DNA of 64,000 nucleotides from assembly GCA_963811885.1 (NCBI GenBank), contig CAWETB010000002.1:1-64000 (forward strand), read 5' to 3'. Below are positions 1 to 9,370 of the stretch, in pieces. The position numbers were made by a program, and so were the translations under genes. The notes under the pieces were generated by a model, which saw only the letters and a list, made by a program, of their open reading frames with translations, was not told where the DNA came from and searched no databases. How positions within the stretch are numbered: the first letter of the stretch is position 1; every line of letters starts with the position of its first letter. Source of the stretch: Gaiellasilicea sp963811885. Lineage in GTDB: Bacteria; Actinomycetota; Thermoleophilia; Gaiellales; Gaiellaceae.

Positions 1-721
1 TGAGGACGATCTCGTCCGGCCGGACCTCCGCCAGACGCGCTTCCAGCGGGCCGTCGCGTCCGGGCGCGAACGAGCCGACGAGGTCGTACGCGTAAGCGCG
101 TCGCGGCGAGGTGAGCACCCGCTCGAGCGAGGCGAGATGCGAACCTTCGCCCACGAGCAGGACCCGGCGCCGCACGTGCAGCAGCCGCTGCAGCTCGAGC
201 GTCGACGACTCGTATGCCGCACGGAGGAGCCCGATCGCGAGCGCCGAGGTGACGCAGGCCGTCGGGATCAGGCCGGACGTGGTGAAGTCGTAGTTGGTGC
301 CCCAACCGAACGCGAGCGTGATCGCGGCGACGAGCACGATCGACGAGGCGATCTTGCCGGCCCCCGCGCGCCGCTCGCGGCCGGCGTAGAGCCCCGCCTG
401 CCAGAAGACGAGCCAGGTGATCGGCACGAGGAAGGGGAGCCAGTCCGCCGGACCCGCCTCCCAGAGCAGGTTCCAGAAGATCGGGTCGCCGAAGACGATG
501 CTGCGCAGCACGAGCGCCGCGTAGAGGCCGAGCGCGAGCCCGAGCGCGTCGAGTCCCGCGAGCACCGCGACCGCCGCTACACGTCGGACGAGACTGCGAA
601 AAGGAACGCGCTTGAGGAGGTATGGCCGGCCCGCTCGGAGGTCGGCGGTCGCCGGAGCACGGCCGACAGGTTTCTGCCCGACGCCGACTGGAGGTGGAGC
701 TACGGGCTCGGATGGCACCAC
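1..721 (-). CDS. Polyprenyl glycosylphosphotransferase, N-terminal part (truncated by window edge)
   Basis: Seen: an open frame of about 240 residues running off the left edge. It has a Pro-rich cytoplasmic lead of about 35 residues, then several hydrophobic segments (for example LAGLDALGLALGLYAAL near residue 55), then a basic stretch leading into a Rossmann-like start (RRRVLLVGEG, about residue 190). Known: this order is the N-terminal half of polyprenyl-phosphate hexose-1-phosphate transferases, which start lipid-linked glycan synthesis at the membrane. The catalytic sugar-transferase domain would lie outside the window, so the assignment is by architecture only. Two consecutive GTG codons (721, 718) are possible starts; neither has a clear ribosome site. 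It is divergent from the CmcI-like gene at 805. Confidence 0.7.
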   Translation of the reverse strand, partial: MVPSEPVAPPPVGVGQKPVGRAPATADLRAGRPYLLKRVPFRSLVRRVAAVAVLAGLDALGLALGLYAALVLRSIVFGDPIFWNLLWEAGPADWLPFLVPITWLVFWQAGLYAGRERRAGAGKIASSIVLVAAITLAFGWGTNYDFTTSGLIPTACVTSALAIGLLRAAYESSTLELQRLLHVRRRVLLVGEGSHLASLERVLTSPRRAYAYDLVGSFAPGRDGPLEARLAEVRPDEIVL

Positions 722-791
722 GACGATTGTAGGAGAAGGACCGGGCGATTCCGACCACGCGCTGCGCTCCGGCCACGCGCGCGGGCGCGTG

Positions 792-797
792 TAAGCT
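792..797 (+). promoter_or_regulatory. Leaderless-type -10 element (TAAGCT)
   Basis: TAAGCT matches TAnnnT and ends 7 nt before the ATG at 805. No ribosome binding site fits between them, so the transcript probably starts at the initiation codon. One of a repeated set in this window. Confidence 0.5.
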
Positions 798-804
798 CGC
801 CGCC

Positions 805-1530
805 ATGCCGTCCGCGAAGCCGTTTGTCTACCTCGTCCGGGACGAGGCGTACGTCTTCCGGCGACTCGTCAACCGCGCCCTCTTCCGCCGCCGGCTCCAC
901 GGCGACGTCGTCGAGCGGTTCACCGAGGTGTACTACGAGGGCGCGCTCTTCGGTGAGACCCGCGCTGACACGCGCTGGCTCGGCGTCCGTACCGACAAGT
1001 GCCCACTTGACCTCTGGATCTACCAAGAGCTGCTGCACGAACTGCGGCCGGACCTGATCGTCGAGACGGGGACGGCGTTCGGGGGGAGTGCGCTCTACTT
1101 CGCCTCGCTCCTCGACCTGCTCGACACCGGCCGGGTGCTCACGATCGACCTGCAGCCCCAAGAGGACCGGCCCGAGCATCCGCGGATCGAATACCTCAAC
1201 GGCTCGTCGGTGGCGCCCGAGACGCTCGAGCACGTCCGCCGGGCGGCCGAGGGCGCCGAAACGGTGCTCGTCGTGCTCGACTCGGACCACCGCAAGGAGC
1301 ACGTGCTCGAGGAGTTGCGCCTCTACGCGCCGCTCGTGACGCCCGGGAGCTACCTCGTCGTCGAGGACACGATCCTCAACGGCCATCCAGTCAGCCCCGA
1401 TTTCGGCCCCGGGCCGATGGAGGCTGCCGAGGAGTTCGTGCGCACCCACTCCTCCTTCACGGCCGATCGGAAGCGCGAGAAGCTGTACCTCACCTTCAAT
1501 CCGAAGGGCTATCTCCGCCGGTCGGACTGA
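805..1530 (+). CDS. CmcI/cephalosporin hydroxylase-family methyltransferase-fold protein
   Basis: Seen: 241 residues with a SAM-binding-like motif (LIVETGTAFGGSALYFA, about 84-100), an acidic beta-strand end (VLTIDLQ), a second strand (VLVVLDSDH) and a following GSYLVVEDT segment. Known: this pattern is the CmcI family, SAM-dependent enzymes that include rhamnosyl O-methyltransferases of surface glycolipids. Inferred: O-methylation of a sugar in the surrounding glycan locus. It stands alone on the plus strand and its 3' end faces the glycosyltransferase at 1572. The ATG at 805 is favoured because a TAnnnT element lies 7 nt upstream. Confidence 0.75.
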   Translation: MPSAKPFVYLVRDEAYVFRRLVNRALFRRRLHGDVVERFTEVYYEGALFGETRADTRWLGVRTDKCPLDLWIYQELLHELRPDLIVETGTAFGGSALYFASLLDLLDTGRVLTIDLQPQEDRPEHPRIEYLNGSSVAPETLEHVRRAAEGAETVLVVLDSDHRKEHVLEELRLYAPLVTPGSYLVVEDTILNGHPVSPDFGPGPMEAAEEFVRTHSSFTADRKREKLYLTFNPKGYLRRSD

Positions 1531-1571
1531 CGGGGGGAAGATCGTCGGATGCGGCGAAGGAGCCGTTCTAC

Positions 1572-2648
1572 TCAGTCGTGCAGACGACGAACCGTCGCCA
1601 CGACCGCGTCTGCCCAGCTATCGATGGAGTGGCCGGTCTCGACCCGCCGTCGTAGCTCACGACCCGCCGTCTCCCTCCGGTCTGCGTCGGCGCCGGCGAA
1701 CTCGTGCAGCACGCGGGCGAGGTCGGCGTCGTTGTCGCTCGCGAAGAGCAGTTCGAGCGGGAGGTTGCCGAGAAACTCGTCGAAATACGGGTTGCAGGCG
1801 AGGACAGGAACGCCACACGCGGCCGCCTCGTACACGACCTTGTCCAGCGCGCCGCCCGCGGGTTGAGACCATGTCGTGTTGACGACGGCGTCTGCGGTGC
1901 GGACGAGTTCCGGCACGAGCGGACGTGGCACCGCTTGACCGACCGTCACTGCGCCGACAAGATCCTCGGCCTCGATCAGTGCCCCGAGCTCGCCACGATG
2001 CCGCCGCTCCTCGTCAGTCGTCGACGCGCCGTGGATCCTGACCTCGAGCACCAGCCCCTCGCGCTGGGCGATGCCGCACGCACGCACGAGCGTGGCGAAG
2101 CCCTTCGATGGCGACGTGCGCCCGAGCGCAAGCAGCCGCAGCGTCCCGTTCTGAGGCGGCGCCGAGTCGCGGCCGGCGAACTGCGCCACGTCGATGCCGT
2201 GGCCGATTCCCAGCACCTTGGGTCGGTCGATCGGGTACGAGCGTCGGTCGACGCTGAGCGCGACGTCGGCCAGCGCGGTCGCGACCCGAAGCTCCCAGTC
2301 GATCGCCCAGTGCGTGTACCACATCGCCAGCGGCATGCGTACGATCTTCGCCAGCGGCGCCGCCAGCACGAGGTAGATCGGGCACATGTGCGCGATCAGG
2401 GCATCCGGCCGGCGGCGCGACATGAGCAGCGGCACGAGTGCCCGCATGTACCGAAGGCCACGGCCGATCCGCGTCCGCGAGCCGAACGTGTGCAGCGTGC
2501 AGTTGTCCGGGAGATCGTGGACGCCGACGCGGTCGGTGATGACAATCAGCTCGTCGCACCGCTCGGCGAGCGCACGGAGCTTCGCCACTGTGGCGCCCAG
2601 GATCGGATCCTCGGCGTCGACGCGCTGGGTGACGAATATCAGCCGCAT
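1572..2648 (-). CDS. GT4-family glycosyltransferase
   Basis: Seen: 358 residues beginning MRLIFVTQRVD, with an N-terminal Rossmann half, a linker region, and a C-terminal half containing RLLALGRTSPSKGF (about 190) and the donor-site region VYEAAACGVPVLACN (about 290), the usual E-x7-E-like signature of GT-B retaining enzymes. Known: such enzymes transfer a sugar from a nucleotide donor to a lipid-linked acceptor on the inner membrane face. The acceptor cannot be read from sequence. Its ATG overlaps the stop of the next gene by one base (TGATG), so it is the second cistron of a coupled operon. Upstream in-frame codons overlap the neighbour and were not used. Confidence 0.8.
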   Translation of the reverse strand: MRLIFVTQRVDAEDPILGATVAKLRALAERCDELIVITDRVGVHDLPDNCTLHTFGSRTRIGRGLRYMRALVPLLMSRRRPDALIAHMCPIYLVLAAPLAKIVRMPLAMWYTHWAIDWELRVATALADVALSVDRRSYPIDRPKVLGIGHGIDVAQFAGRDSAPPQNGTLRLLALGRTSPSKGFATLVRACGIAQREGLVLEVRIHGASTTDEERRHRGELGALIEAEDLVGAVTVGQAVPRPLVPELVRTADAVVNTTWSQPAGGALDKVVYEAAACGVPVLACNPYFDEFLGNLPLELLFASDNDADLARVLHEFAGADADRRETAGRELRRRVETGHSIDSWADAVVATVRRLHD

Positions 2649-3824
2649 CAACGGCCTGCCTTCATCGTTTCGGCCCCTCGCAGCGACGCATCGACCAGCG
2701 ATCGAACGCGGGCGGCGTACTCGGCGGGCGTCGTGTGCCACTCCTGGTACCGCTCGAACGCGGCGTTCCCAAGCCGCTCGGCGAGCGGACGATCGGCGAG
2801 CACCCGCACCAGCGCAGCGGCAAGCTCGTCGACGTCGCCTGGCTCGACGAGGAGCGCTTCGCGGTCGTCCCGAGCCACGTCCGGGATCCCGCCGACGCGA
2901 CTCGCGACGATCCCCCGTCCGCGCGCCATCGACTCGACCAGGACGCGCCCCAGCCCTTCCGAACGCGACGGCAACACGAGCACCGTCGCGCGATCCATCT
3001 GGGCGGCGACGCCCTCCGGCAGGAGCTGCTCGATGTGCTCGACCTGCTCCGGCAGCTCCGCCACCAGCTCGTCGACGACGTCTCGACGACTGCCCTCGCC
3101 GAGGATCACGAGAAGCGCCTCGGGTAGCTCCCGCACAACCTGCCGCCAGGCCGCCGTGAGGCCGTCGATGTTCTTGTAGGCCTCGAGCATCCCGACGAAG
3201 AGCACGGTTGGTCGGTCGGGAAGCGGTTCGGGCGGCGTCGCGGCGAAGGTCGACAGGTCCATATAGGCCTCGAAGGATGCCGTCGGCGGGCTTCCCCGCA
3301 CTTCTTCAACCAGACCCTCGGTGTAGCTCGAGAGCGCGCGGACGGCGTCGGCTCGGCGCAGCGCCGCGCTCCCTACGGCGTCGGCGAGCGGCGAGAGGAA
3401 ACGGCGCGACGGCGACCCGTACAGCCGTGTCGCCGTGCGCCAGTCGCCGTGCACCTCGATCACGACCTGGGGTCTGCGCCCGCGCGCGAGCGCACGGCCG
3501 ACAAGGGCGGGCGCCGCGGTGAACGGGCTCTCCGCGATGATCGCCTCGGGTCGGAAGTCGACGATCTGCCGGCGAACATGGAGGGGCAGGCGAAGATAGA
3601 AGAGCACGCCGTCGAGTTTGCCGACCCGGCTCGGTTGGAGCAGGCGAAACCGGTCGTCGCTGGCCGAGCTCTGCGGGTCCGCTGACGCGACGACACGGAC
3701 GTCGAGCACGCGCTCGAGCGCATCGAACTTCCGGGCAAGCCACTCCGGAAGCGGCAGGCTGTATCGCAGACCGACCGACCATCAGGATCCGCGGGCGCCG
3801 CCCGTCCGCCACGCGGTTCGTCAC
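2648..3824 (-). CDS. GT4-family glycosyltransferase, one frameshift
   Basis: Seen: frame one (GTG at 3824) gives an N-terminus ending RPRILMVGRS. A +1 shift near 3765 in a GGTCGGTCGGTC tract continues as RYSLPLPEWLARKF and on to the end (about 390 residues in total). The C-terminal half has PTVLFVGMLEAYKN, ILGEGSRRD and SRSEGLGRVLVESMARG, typical GT4 donor-binding motifs. Known: MVGR-x-RY-x-LPL openings are common in actinobacterial GT4 enzymes, so the two frames belong together. The start GTG forms a GTGA overlap with the next gene, supporting the long form. The shift is probably a sequence error. Confidence 0.75.
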
Positions 3825-4929
3825 CGCGCGCTTGCCGCTTGCAACAGCTGCTCGATGCGTCCGTAGATGCGATCCGCTCCCAGCTCGGCGACCGACGCAC
3901 GAGCTCCATCCGAAAGACGCGCGCGCAGCTCCGGCGACTCGAGCAGCCGCTTGAGCGCATGCCCGAACGCCTCCGAGGATCCGGGCGGCACCAGCAGTCC
4001 GTTGACGCCGTCGACGACGATCTCACCGACGCCGCCGACCGCGGTTGCGACGAGCGGCGTACCGACGGCGAGCGACTCGACGGCGGCGTGCGGGAAGTTC
4101 TCCCAGTCGCTGGAGAGGACAGCCGCCTCGGCACCGGCTAAAGCGTCGAGCACCTCGGCGCGCGGGAGGGAGCCGACGAACCGCACTCGGCCGTTCAGTC
4201 CGGCGCTCTGAGCGTGCTGCTCGAGGCGGCCGCGGTCGGGGCCGTCGCCGATCACCGTCAGTTGAGCCTCCGGCACATACGCGAGCGCATCGATGGCGAC
4301 GTGCATCGCCTTCTGGCGCGTCAGTCGGCCGGCGAAGACGAGCCCCTGCCGCTCGGTCGCCGCAGCCTCCGCGCGCAGGCGGCGCCGGATTCGGGACGAC
4401 GTGCAGCCGATCCGGATCGAGCCCCCAGCCGACGTGCGATCTCGGCGAGGTACTCGCTCGGGACGACCAGCGTCTCGGCACGACCGAGCGACCAGGTCCG
4501 CGCCCGCTTCAGCGCCAGCAACGCCTGCCGCCGGCGCCGCTGGAACTCCTCGAGCGTCCCGGCGAAGAGGCCCCAGCGGCGGGCGCGCTCGTACGCCGGG
4601 TCGGAGACGAGCTTGGCGACGAGCGGCCGGCGTGCAGCGACACTCGCGCGCTGCGGCGGCGGCGTAGGTGGCGGATGCGTAGACGATGTCGGCGCCGCGC
4701 GCGGCGCCTGCGGCGCGCAGCGTCAACTCGCCGTAGCGCACCGGGAACGGTGCGCCCGCGGTCGATTGTCGTCACCGGGCACGGCCGCTCCGTCGGCGGC
4801 GCCGACGGCCATCGTCACGACCTGGACCGCGTGGCCGCGGTCGGTCAGGAACCGCGCCAGCTCGGGCCCGTGTGTCGCCGGGCCGCCGACGTCAGGAGGC
4901 CAGATTCCGGGGAGGACAGTGATGCGCAT
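3821..4929 (-). CDS. GT4-family glycosyltransferase, several frameshifts
   Basis: Seen: start MRITVLPGIWPPDVGGPATHG, the glycine-rich N-terminal motif of GT4 enzymes. Frame changes occur near 4745, 4650, 4490 and 4400. The in-frame pieces LALKRARTWSLG, LVVPSEYLAEIARRLG, GLVFAGRLTRQKAM, VIGDGPDRGRLE and AVLSSDWENFPHAAVESLA follow each other in the order expected for one protein of about 370 residues. Inferred: one intact gene damaged by sequence errors; a real pseudogene cannot be excluded. It is the first gene of the minus-strand operon that runs down to 1572. A TATACT element at 4983-4988 lies about 50 nt upstream. Confidence 0.7.
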
Positions 4930-4997
4930 CGGAAGGAGAAGCGGGCGGGCGCTATCGACCCGAGGGCCACGAACGCCCGCGTAGTATAGGGCGCGGC

Positions 4998-6370
4998 ATG
5001 GCAGACCCCCGGAGGTGAGCCGCACTGGCGGTCGGCGGTCGACGTGCCGCTGATCGTGCTCGCTACGGCGACCGTTCTCAGCCTCATCCGGTCGATCGAC
5101 CAGCCGAGCTTCTCGCTCGCCGTCGGCGGAACCGAGGTCACGTTCGTCCTCACGGACGCGGCGCTCGCGGTGCTCGCCGGGTTCTGCGTGCACCGGCTGC
5201 TCGTCGACCGGCAGCGTGCCGCGGCCCGCTCGCGCCGTCACAGTTGCCGCGGCCGCGTTCTCGTTCTGGCTCGTCCTCTCGTCGGCGGCGAACGGCGCCG
5301 AGGCGATGACGGCCGCCGTCAAGCTGCTCGAGTACGGCGTGCTCGCGCTCGGCTTCGTGCTCTTCGTGCGGCGGCCGCTGCAGCTCTGGCTGCTGCTGGG
5401 CGTGCTGGTCGCGTTCACAGTCGTCGCCGTCGGCTACGGCCTGCTGGCGTTCGTCGACGCGCCCTTCGTCGAGTCGAGCTTCCCCGCGCGCCGACAGCCC
5501 TCCTTCCTCGGCGAGCACGATCTCGCGGCCCTCTCGCACGATGATGCTCGCAGTCGGGCTGGCCGCACTGTTCACGCCCGCGCACCGTCTCGGTCGCCTG
5601 CCGCTGGTGGCCGGGATCGCCGGGGCGATCGGCGTCGTTCTCGGAGCCGCGCTCGCCGGACTGCTCGGGCTGTACCTCACGGCCGGGGCGATCATCGCGG
5701 TCGCCGTCGCGCGCGGCGCGGCCACGCAGCGCGCCGTCGCGCTCACGTCGGCCGCGACGGTCGCGATCACGGTCGGCGTCCTGACGCTTCGCTCGGGTGA
5801 CCTGGGCGCGTTTCTCCGCTCCGTCGGGATCGGGGAGCGCCGGGACGACCCGCTCGGCAATGCCGCGAGCTGGAACGAGCGGCTGATCGACGCGTACGTC
5901 GGCGGCCGCGTCTTCCTCGACGAACCCGATCGCGGGCACCGGCTGGCACGGCCTGCTGCCGCCGACGGAGTACGTGCGCTTCCTCGACGACGCGCGCGCG
6001 CGCTTCCCGATCAGCCGCCGCGACTACTTCCCGACGCCGGACGGGCTTCATCCCGCAGCAGACGTACGACCAGGTGTTGTACGAGCTCGGGATCGTCGGC
6101 GCGCTGCTCTTCCTCGCGCTCGGCGTCGCTCCGTGCGCGCCGCGGTGCGTGTCGGCGCGGCGTGGCCGCGCGACGATCCCGACGAGCTCGCCGCCTATCT
6201 GCCCGCGGCCTGGGTCGGCGCGCTCGCCGGCGGGCTCGCCGGCGCGGCGCTGTTCGGCGGCATCCCGCTCGCCGCCATCTTCTGGCTCACGATCGGCATC
6301 GTCGGCGGTCGCGCCGTCGCTGCATCGCCGCCCGAGCAGTCGCCGAGCGAGCGTGACGGCGTCGCCATGA
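4998..6370 (+). CDS. O-antigen ligase / Wzy-like membrane protein, multiple frameshifts
   Basis: Seen: hydrophobic segments spread over at least five frames (changes near 5010, 5215, 5540, 5930, 6050 and 6130). After the breaks comes IAGTGWHGLLPPTEYVRFLDDARARFP and then QTYDQVLYELGIVGALLFL, the conserved periplasmic-loop and following-helix arrangement of the O-antigen ligase superfamily. Known: these proteins polymerise or ligate lipid-linked glycans outside the membrane. Start ATG 4998 needs one indel; GTG 5044 is the alternative. The end is taken as the TGA at 6368-6370 because it would form an ATGA overlap with the next gene, the usual junction in this window. Exact frame order near the 3' end is uncertain. 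Confidence 0.6.
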
Positions 6371-7542
6371 GCCTCTCGATCGTCCACGTGATCGCGCGGC
6401 TGAACGTCGGCGGTGCTGCGCTGCACGTGCTCCAGCTCGCCGCACGAGCAGGCGCGGCGCGGGCACGACGTCGTCGTCGTCGCGGGCACGCTCGCCGCGG
6501 GCGAGGAGTCGATGGAGTACGTCGCCGACGAGCTCGGCGTGCCGTCGTGCGGCTGCCCGTGCTGCAGCGCGAGCTGTCGCTCGCGCGCCGACGCGGCGGC
6601 GATCCTCGCGCTGCGCCGGATCATCCGACGCGGCGGCCCGGACGTCCTCCACACCCACACGGCCAAGGCGGGCGCGACCGGGCGGCTCGCCGCGCTGCTC
6701 GCCGGCGCGCGCGCGGCCCCGCGCGATCGTCCACACCTTCCACGGCCACGTCCTCAGCGGCTACTTCAGCCGCGCTGGGAGCGCGTCTTCCGCTCGATCG
6801 AGCGGCTGCTCGCGCTCACGACCGGGCGCGCTCGATCGCCGTCAGCGACGAGGTGCGCGACGACCTCGTCCGGCTCGGCGTCGCGCCGGCGCGAGCGGTT
6901 CGTCGTCGTCCCGTACGGCTTCGACCTGCCGAGCCTGGCGCGGCCGGACGACGGCGCGAGCGCGCGACGCGCGGCGAGATCGGCGCCGACGACGACGCGT
7001 TCGTCGTCGGCTGGGCCGGCCGGCTGACGCGCGATCAAGCGGCCGCTCGACCTCGTCCGGACGCTGCGCGGCGCTCGCGCGACGGCGGCGTCGACGCGCT
7101 GCTCGTGCTCGTCGGCGACGGCGAGGACCGGGCCGACGTCGAGGCGCTCGCCGCCGAGCTCGGGGTCGCCGAGCGGTGCCGGCTCGTCGGCTTCCAGCAA
7201 GAGCATGCGCCGCTGGTACGCGGCGCTTCGACGCGCTCCTGCTCACGTCGGCGAACGAGGGCACGCCCGTCGTCGCGATCGAGGCGCTCGCCGCGCGGCG
7301 GCCCGGTCGTCGCGACGCGGGCCGGCGGCACGGCGACCGTGGTCGCGGAACGGCGAGAGCGGCTACCTGGAGCCGATCGGCGACACGACGGCGCTGGCCG
7401 GCGCCTCGCCGACGCTCGCCGCCGATCCCGCGCTGCGCGAGCGGATGGGCGCGCCGGCGCCGAGCGACGTGCGCGCGCGATTCGCGTCGGAGCGCATGGC
7501 GGACGAGGTCGAGGCGCTCTACGCGCGGCTGCTCGCGCGTGA
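6367..7542 (+). CDS. GT4-family glycosyltransferase, many frameshifts
   Basis: Seen: begins MSLSIVHVIARLNVGGAALH, a classic GT4 opening with the glycine loop. Frame is lost about every 100-200 bases, but pieces appear in order: GHDVVVVAGTL, DVLHTHTAKAGATGRLAALLA, IVHTFHGHVLSGYFS, VGDGEDRADVEALAAELG, LLTSANEGTPVVAIEALAA and ADEVEALYARLLAR. Known: HTHTAKAG and TFHGH are hallmarks of a polysaccharide GT4 subgroup. Inferred: one glycosyltransferase of about 390 residues. Its TGA overlaps the GTG of the next gene (GTGA). The density of breaks here is the highest in the window and is most easily explained by poor consensus quality. Confidence 0.65.
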   Translation: MSLSIVHVIARLNVGGAALHVLQLAARAGAARARRRRRRGHARRGRGVDGVRRRRARRAVVRLPVLQRELSLARRRGGDPRAAPDHPTRRPGRPPHPHGQGGRDRAARRAARRRARGPARSSTPSTATSSAATSAALGARLPLDRAAARAHDRARSIAVSDEVRDDLVRLGVAPARAVRRRPVRLRPAEPGAAGRRRERATRGEIGADDDAFVVGWAGRLTRDQAAARPRPDAARRSRDGGVDALLVLVGDGEDRADVEALAAELGVAERCRLVGFQQEHAPLVRGASTRSCSRRRTRARPSSRSRRSPRGGPVVATRAGGTATVVAERRERLPGADRRHDGAGRRLADARRRSRAARADGRAGAERRARAIRVGAHGGRGRGALRAAARA

Positions 7543-8649
7543 AGGTCCTCCACCTCCACAAGCTCACCGGCGTCAGCGGCTCCGAGGGCCACCTGCTCGC
7601 GCTGCTGCCCGCGCTGCGCGAGCGCGGCGTCGACGCGCGGTTCCTCGGGCTCGACGTCCCCGGACCGACGCGCCCGCTTCTACGCGGAGCTCGACCGGCT
7701 CGGCGTCCCGTACCGCGCAGGTCCGCTGCGGCCTCGACGTCGAGCCCGCGCATGGCGCGCGACGTCGTCCGCGCGGTGCGCGCCGAGCGAGCCGGACCTC
7801 GCTCCACACGCACCTCGTCCACGCCGACATCTACGGCGCGCATCGCGTCGCGCGCGCTCCGGCGTGCCGTTCGTCTCGACCCGCCACAACGACGACCGCT
7901 ACCTGCTCGGGCCGTTCCGCTACGTCGACCGCGCCTTCGCGCGGCCGGCGCGCCGGCTGATCGCGATCTCGGACGCCGTGCGCCGCTTCCTCGAGCGGGC
8001 CGGGCCACGCCGCGCGCGAAGCTCGTGACGGTCCACTACGGGCTCGACGAGCTCCCGGCCGCGCCGTCCGAGCCGACGCCGGCCGACGCCGGGATCCCGC
8101 CGGATGCGCCGCTGCTGCTCGCGATCGGCCGGCTGATCGCGCAGAAGGACCACGCGACGCTGCTGCGGGCGTTCGCGCGCGTCCGCACGCGGCACCCCGA
8201 GGCGCGTGCTCGCGATCCTCGGGATCGGGCCGCTCGAGGCGGAGACGCGGCGCGCTCGTCGCCGAGCTCGGCCTCGACGACGCGGTGCTGCTGCCCGGGC
8301 CGCGCTCGAGATCCGCGACTGGCTCGAGCGCGCGGACGTCTTCGTGCACACGTCGCGCTGGGAGGGGTTCGGGATCGTGCTGCTCGAGGCGATGCTCGCC
8401 GGGCTGCCGGTCGTCGCGACGCGGGTGAGCGCCGTGCCCGAGGTCGTCGCCGACGGCGAGACCGGGCTGCTCGTCGAGCCGGGCGACGACGCCGGCGCTG
8501 GCCGACGGCGCTCGAGGCGCTGCTCGCCGACCCGCGCGCGCGGCCGGCGCTCGGCGACGCGGGGCTGCGAGCGCGCGCGCGGACGCGTTCTCGGTCGCGC
8601 GGATGGCCGACCGCACGCTGGCCGTCTACGGCGAGGTGCTCGCCTCTAA
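7539..8649 (+). CDS. GT4-family glycosyltransferase, many frameshifts
   Basis: Seen: start VKVLHLHKLTGVSGSEGHLL, then after several frame changes AKLVTVHYGLDELP, PLLLAIGRLIAQKDHATLLRA, LAILGIGPLEAETR, DVFVHTSRWEGFGIVLLEAML and MADRTLAVYGEVLASKR. These are the acceptor-side, linker and donor-side motifs of a GT4 enzyme in the correct order (about 370 residues). Function inferred: a sugar transfer step in glycan assembly. Its stop (TAA 8647-8649) is interlocked with the stop of the opposite-strand methyltransferase (TAG 8646-8648), leaving no intergenic space. Start GTG is fixed by the GTGA overlap with the upstream gene. Confidence 0.65.
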
Positions 8650-9359
8650 GAGGGCTCGGCGACCTTCGCGACGAGATGGAAGTTCGCGGTCAGCGAGCCC
8701 GGCCGCGGCTCGCGTAGCGGCGACGACCCGCCCGTCGAGCGCGGACCCGGCTCGGTTCAGCAGCCAGACCGGCCCGCGCGCGAGCACCGTGCGCCGCAAG
8801 CGCGATCTCTGGGTAGATCCCGAGCAGCATCGCGAGGCACGTCCGCGGTGCCGGCGGGGGCTATCGACCTCGACCGACTCCCAGTCGGCGTTCTCGGCGA
8901 AGAGCCGCTCGAGGCCGGCGTAGCGTCCAGCGCCAGTAGTCGTCCGGCGAGGGGTGGTAGACCTGGACCCCGTGCGTCGACGCGAGCACGCGGCCGCCGG
9001 GCGCGGTGACGCGGCGAAGCTCGCTTGACGGCCGCACGGGGTCGTCGCAGTGCTCGAGCACCTGTGTGCAGAGGACGAGGTCGAAGGAGCCGTCCTCGAC
9101 CGGGAAGCTCCTCGACCCGCCCGACAACTCCGCCGCCGGTTGCGGAACGACGTCGACGCCGACGTACTCGGTCGCGCGCTCGGCGAAGAAGGGGTAGTAC
9201 GGCTTCGGGCCGCAGCCGACGTCGAGGACGCGGTAGCCGTGCCGGCGCTCGCGCCTGCTGCTCGAGCCAGGCGGCGAGCGGCGCACGTACGGCCCACTGC
9301 GGTGTGCTCAGACGAGGACGCCGCCGCTCCTCACCCGGCCAGTCGTCCACGCTCGGCAC
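8646..9359 (-). CDS. Class I SAM-dependent methyltransferase, frameshifted
   Basis: Seen: GTG start giving MPSVDDWPGEERRRPRLST and WAVRAPLAAWLEQQAR. After a shift near 9250 comes the SAM site YRVLDVGCGPKPYYPFF, then VGVDVVPQ, SFDLVLCTQVLEHCDDP and PGGRVLASTHGVQVYHPSP. After further shifts near 8940 and 8860 it ends LTANFHLVAKVAEPS. Known: DVGCGxKPY and the CTQVLEH motif are typical of methyltransferases in sugar-nucleotide and glycan loci. The substrate is unknown. It is convergent with the GT4 gene at 7539 and lies only 11 bases after the flippase gene, so it is probably co-transcribed with that gene. Confidence 0.72.
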
Positions 9360-9370
9360 GTCGTGAGAGC

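Noticed and set aside
1531..1571. Terminator between the convergent genes ending at 1530 and 1572
   Set aside because: The 41-base gap contains no convincing inverted repeat or T-tract.
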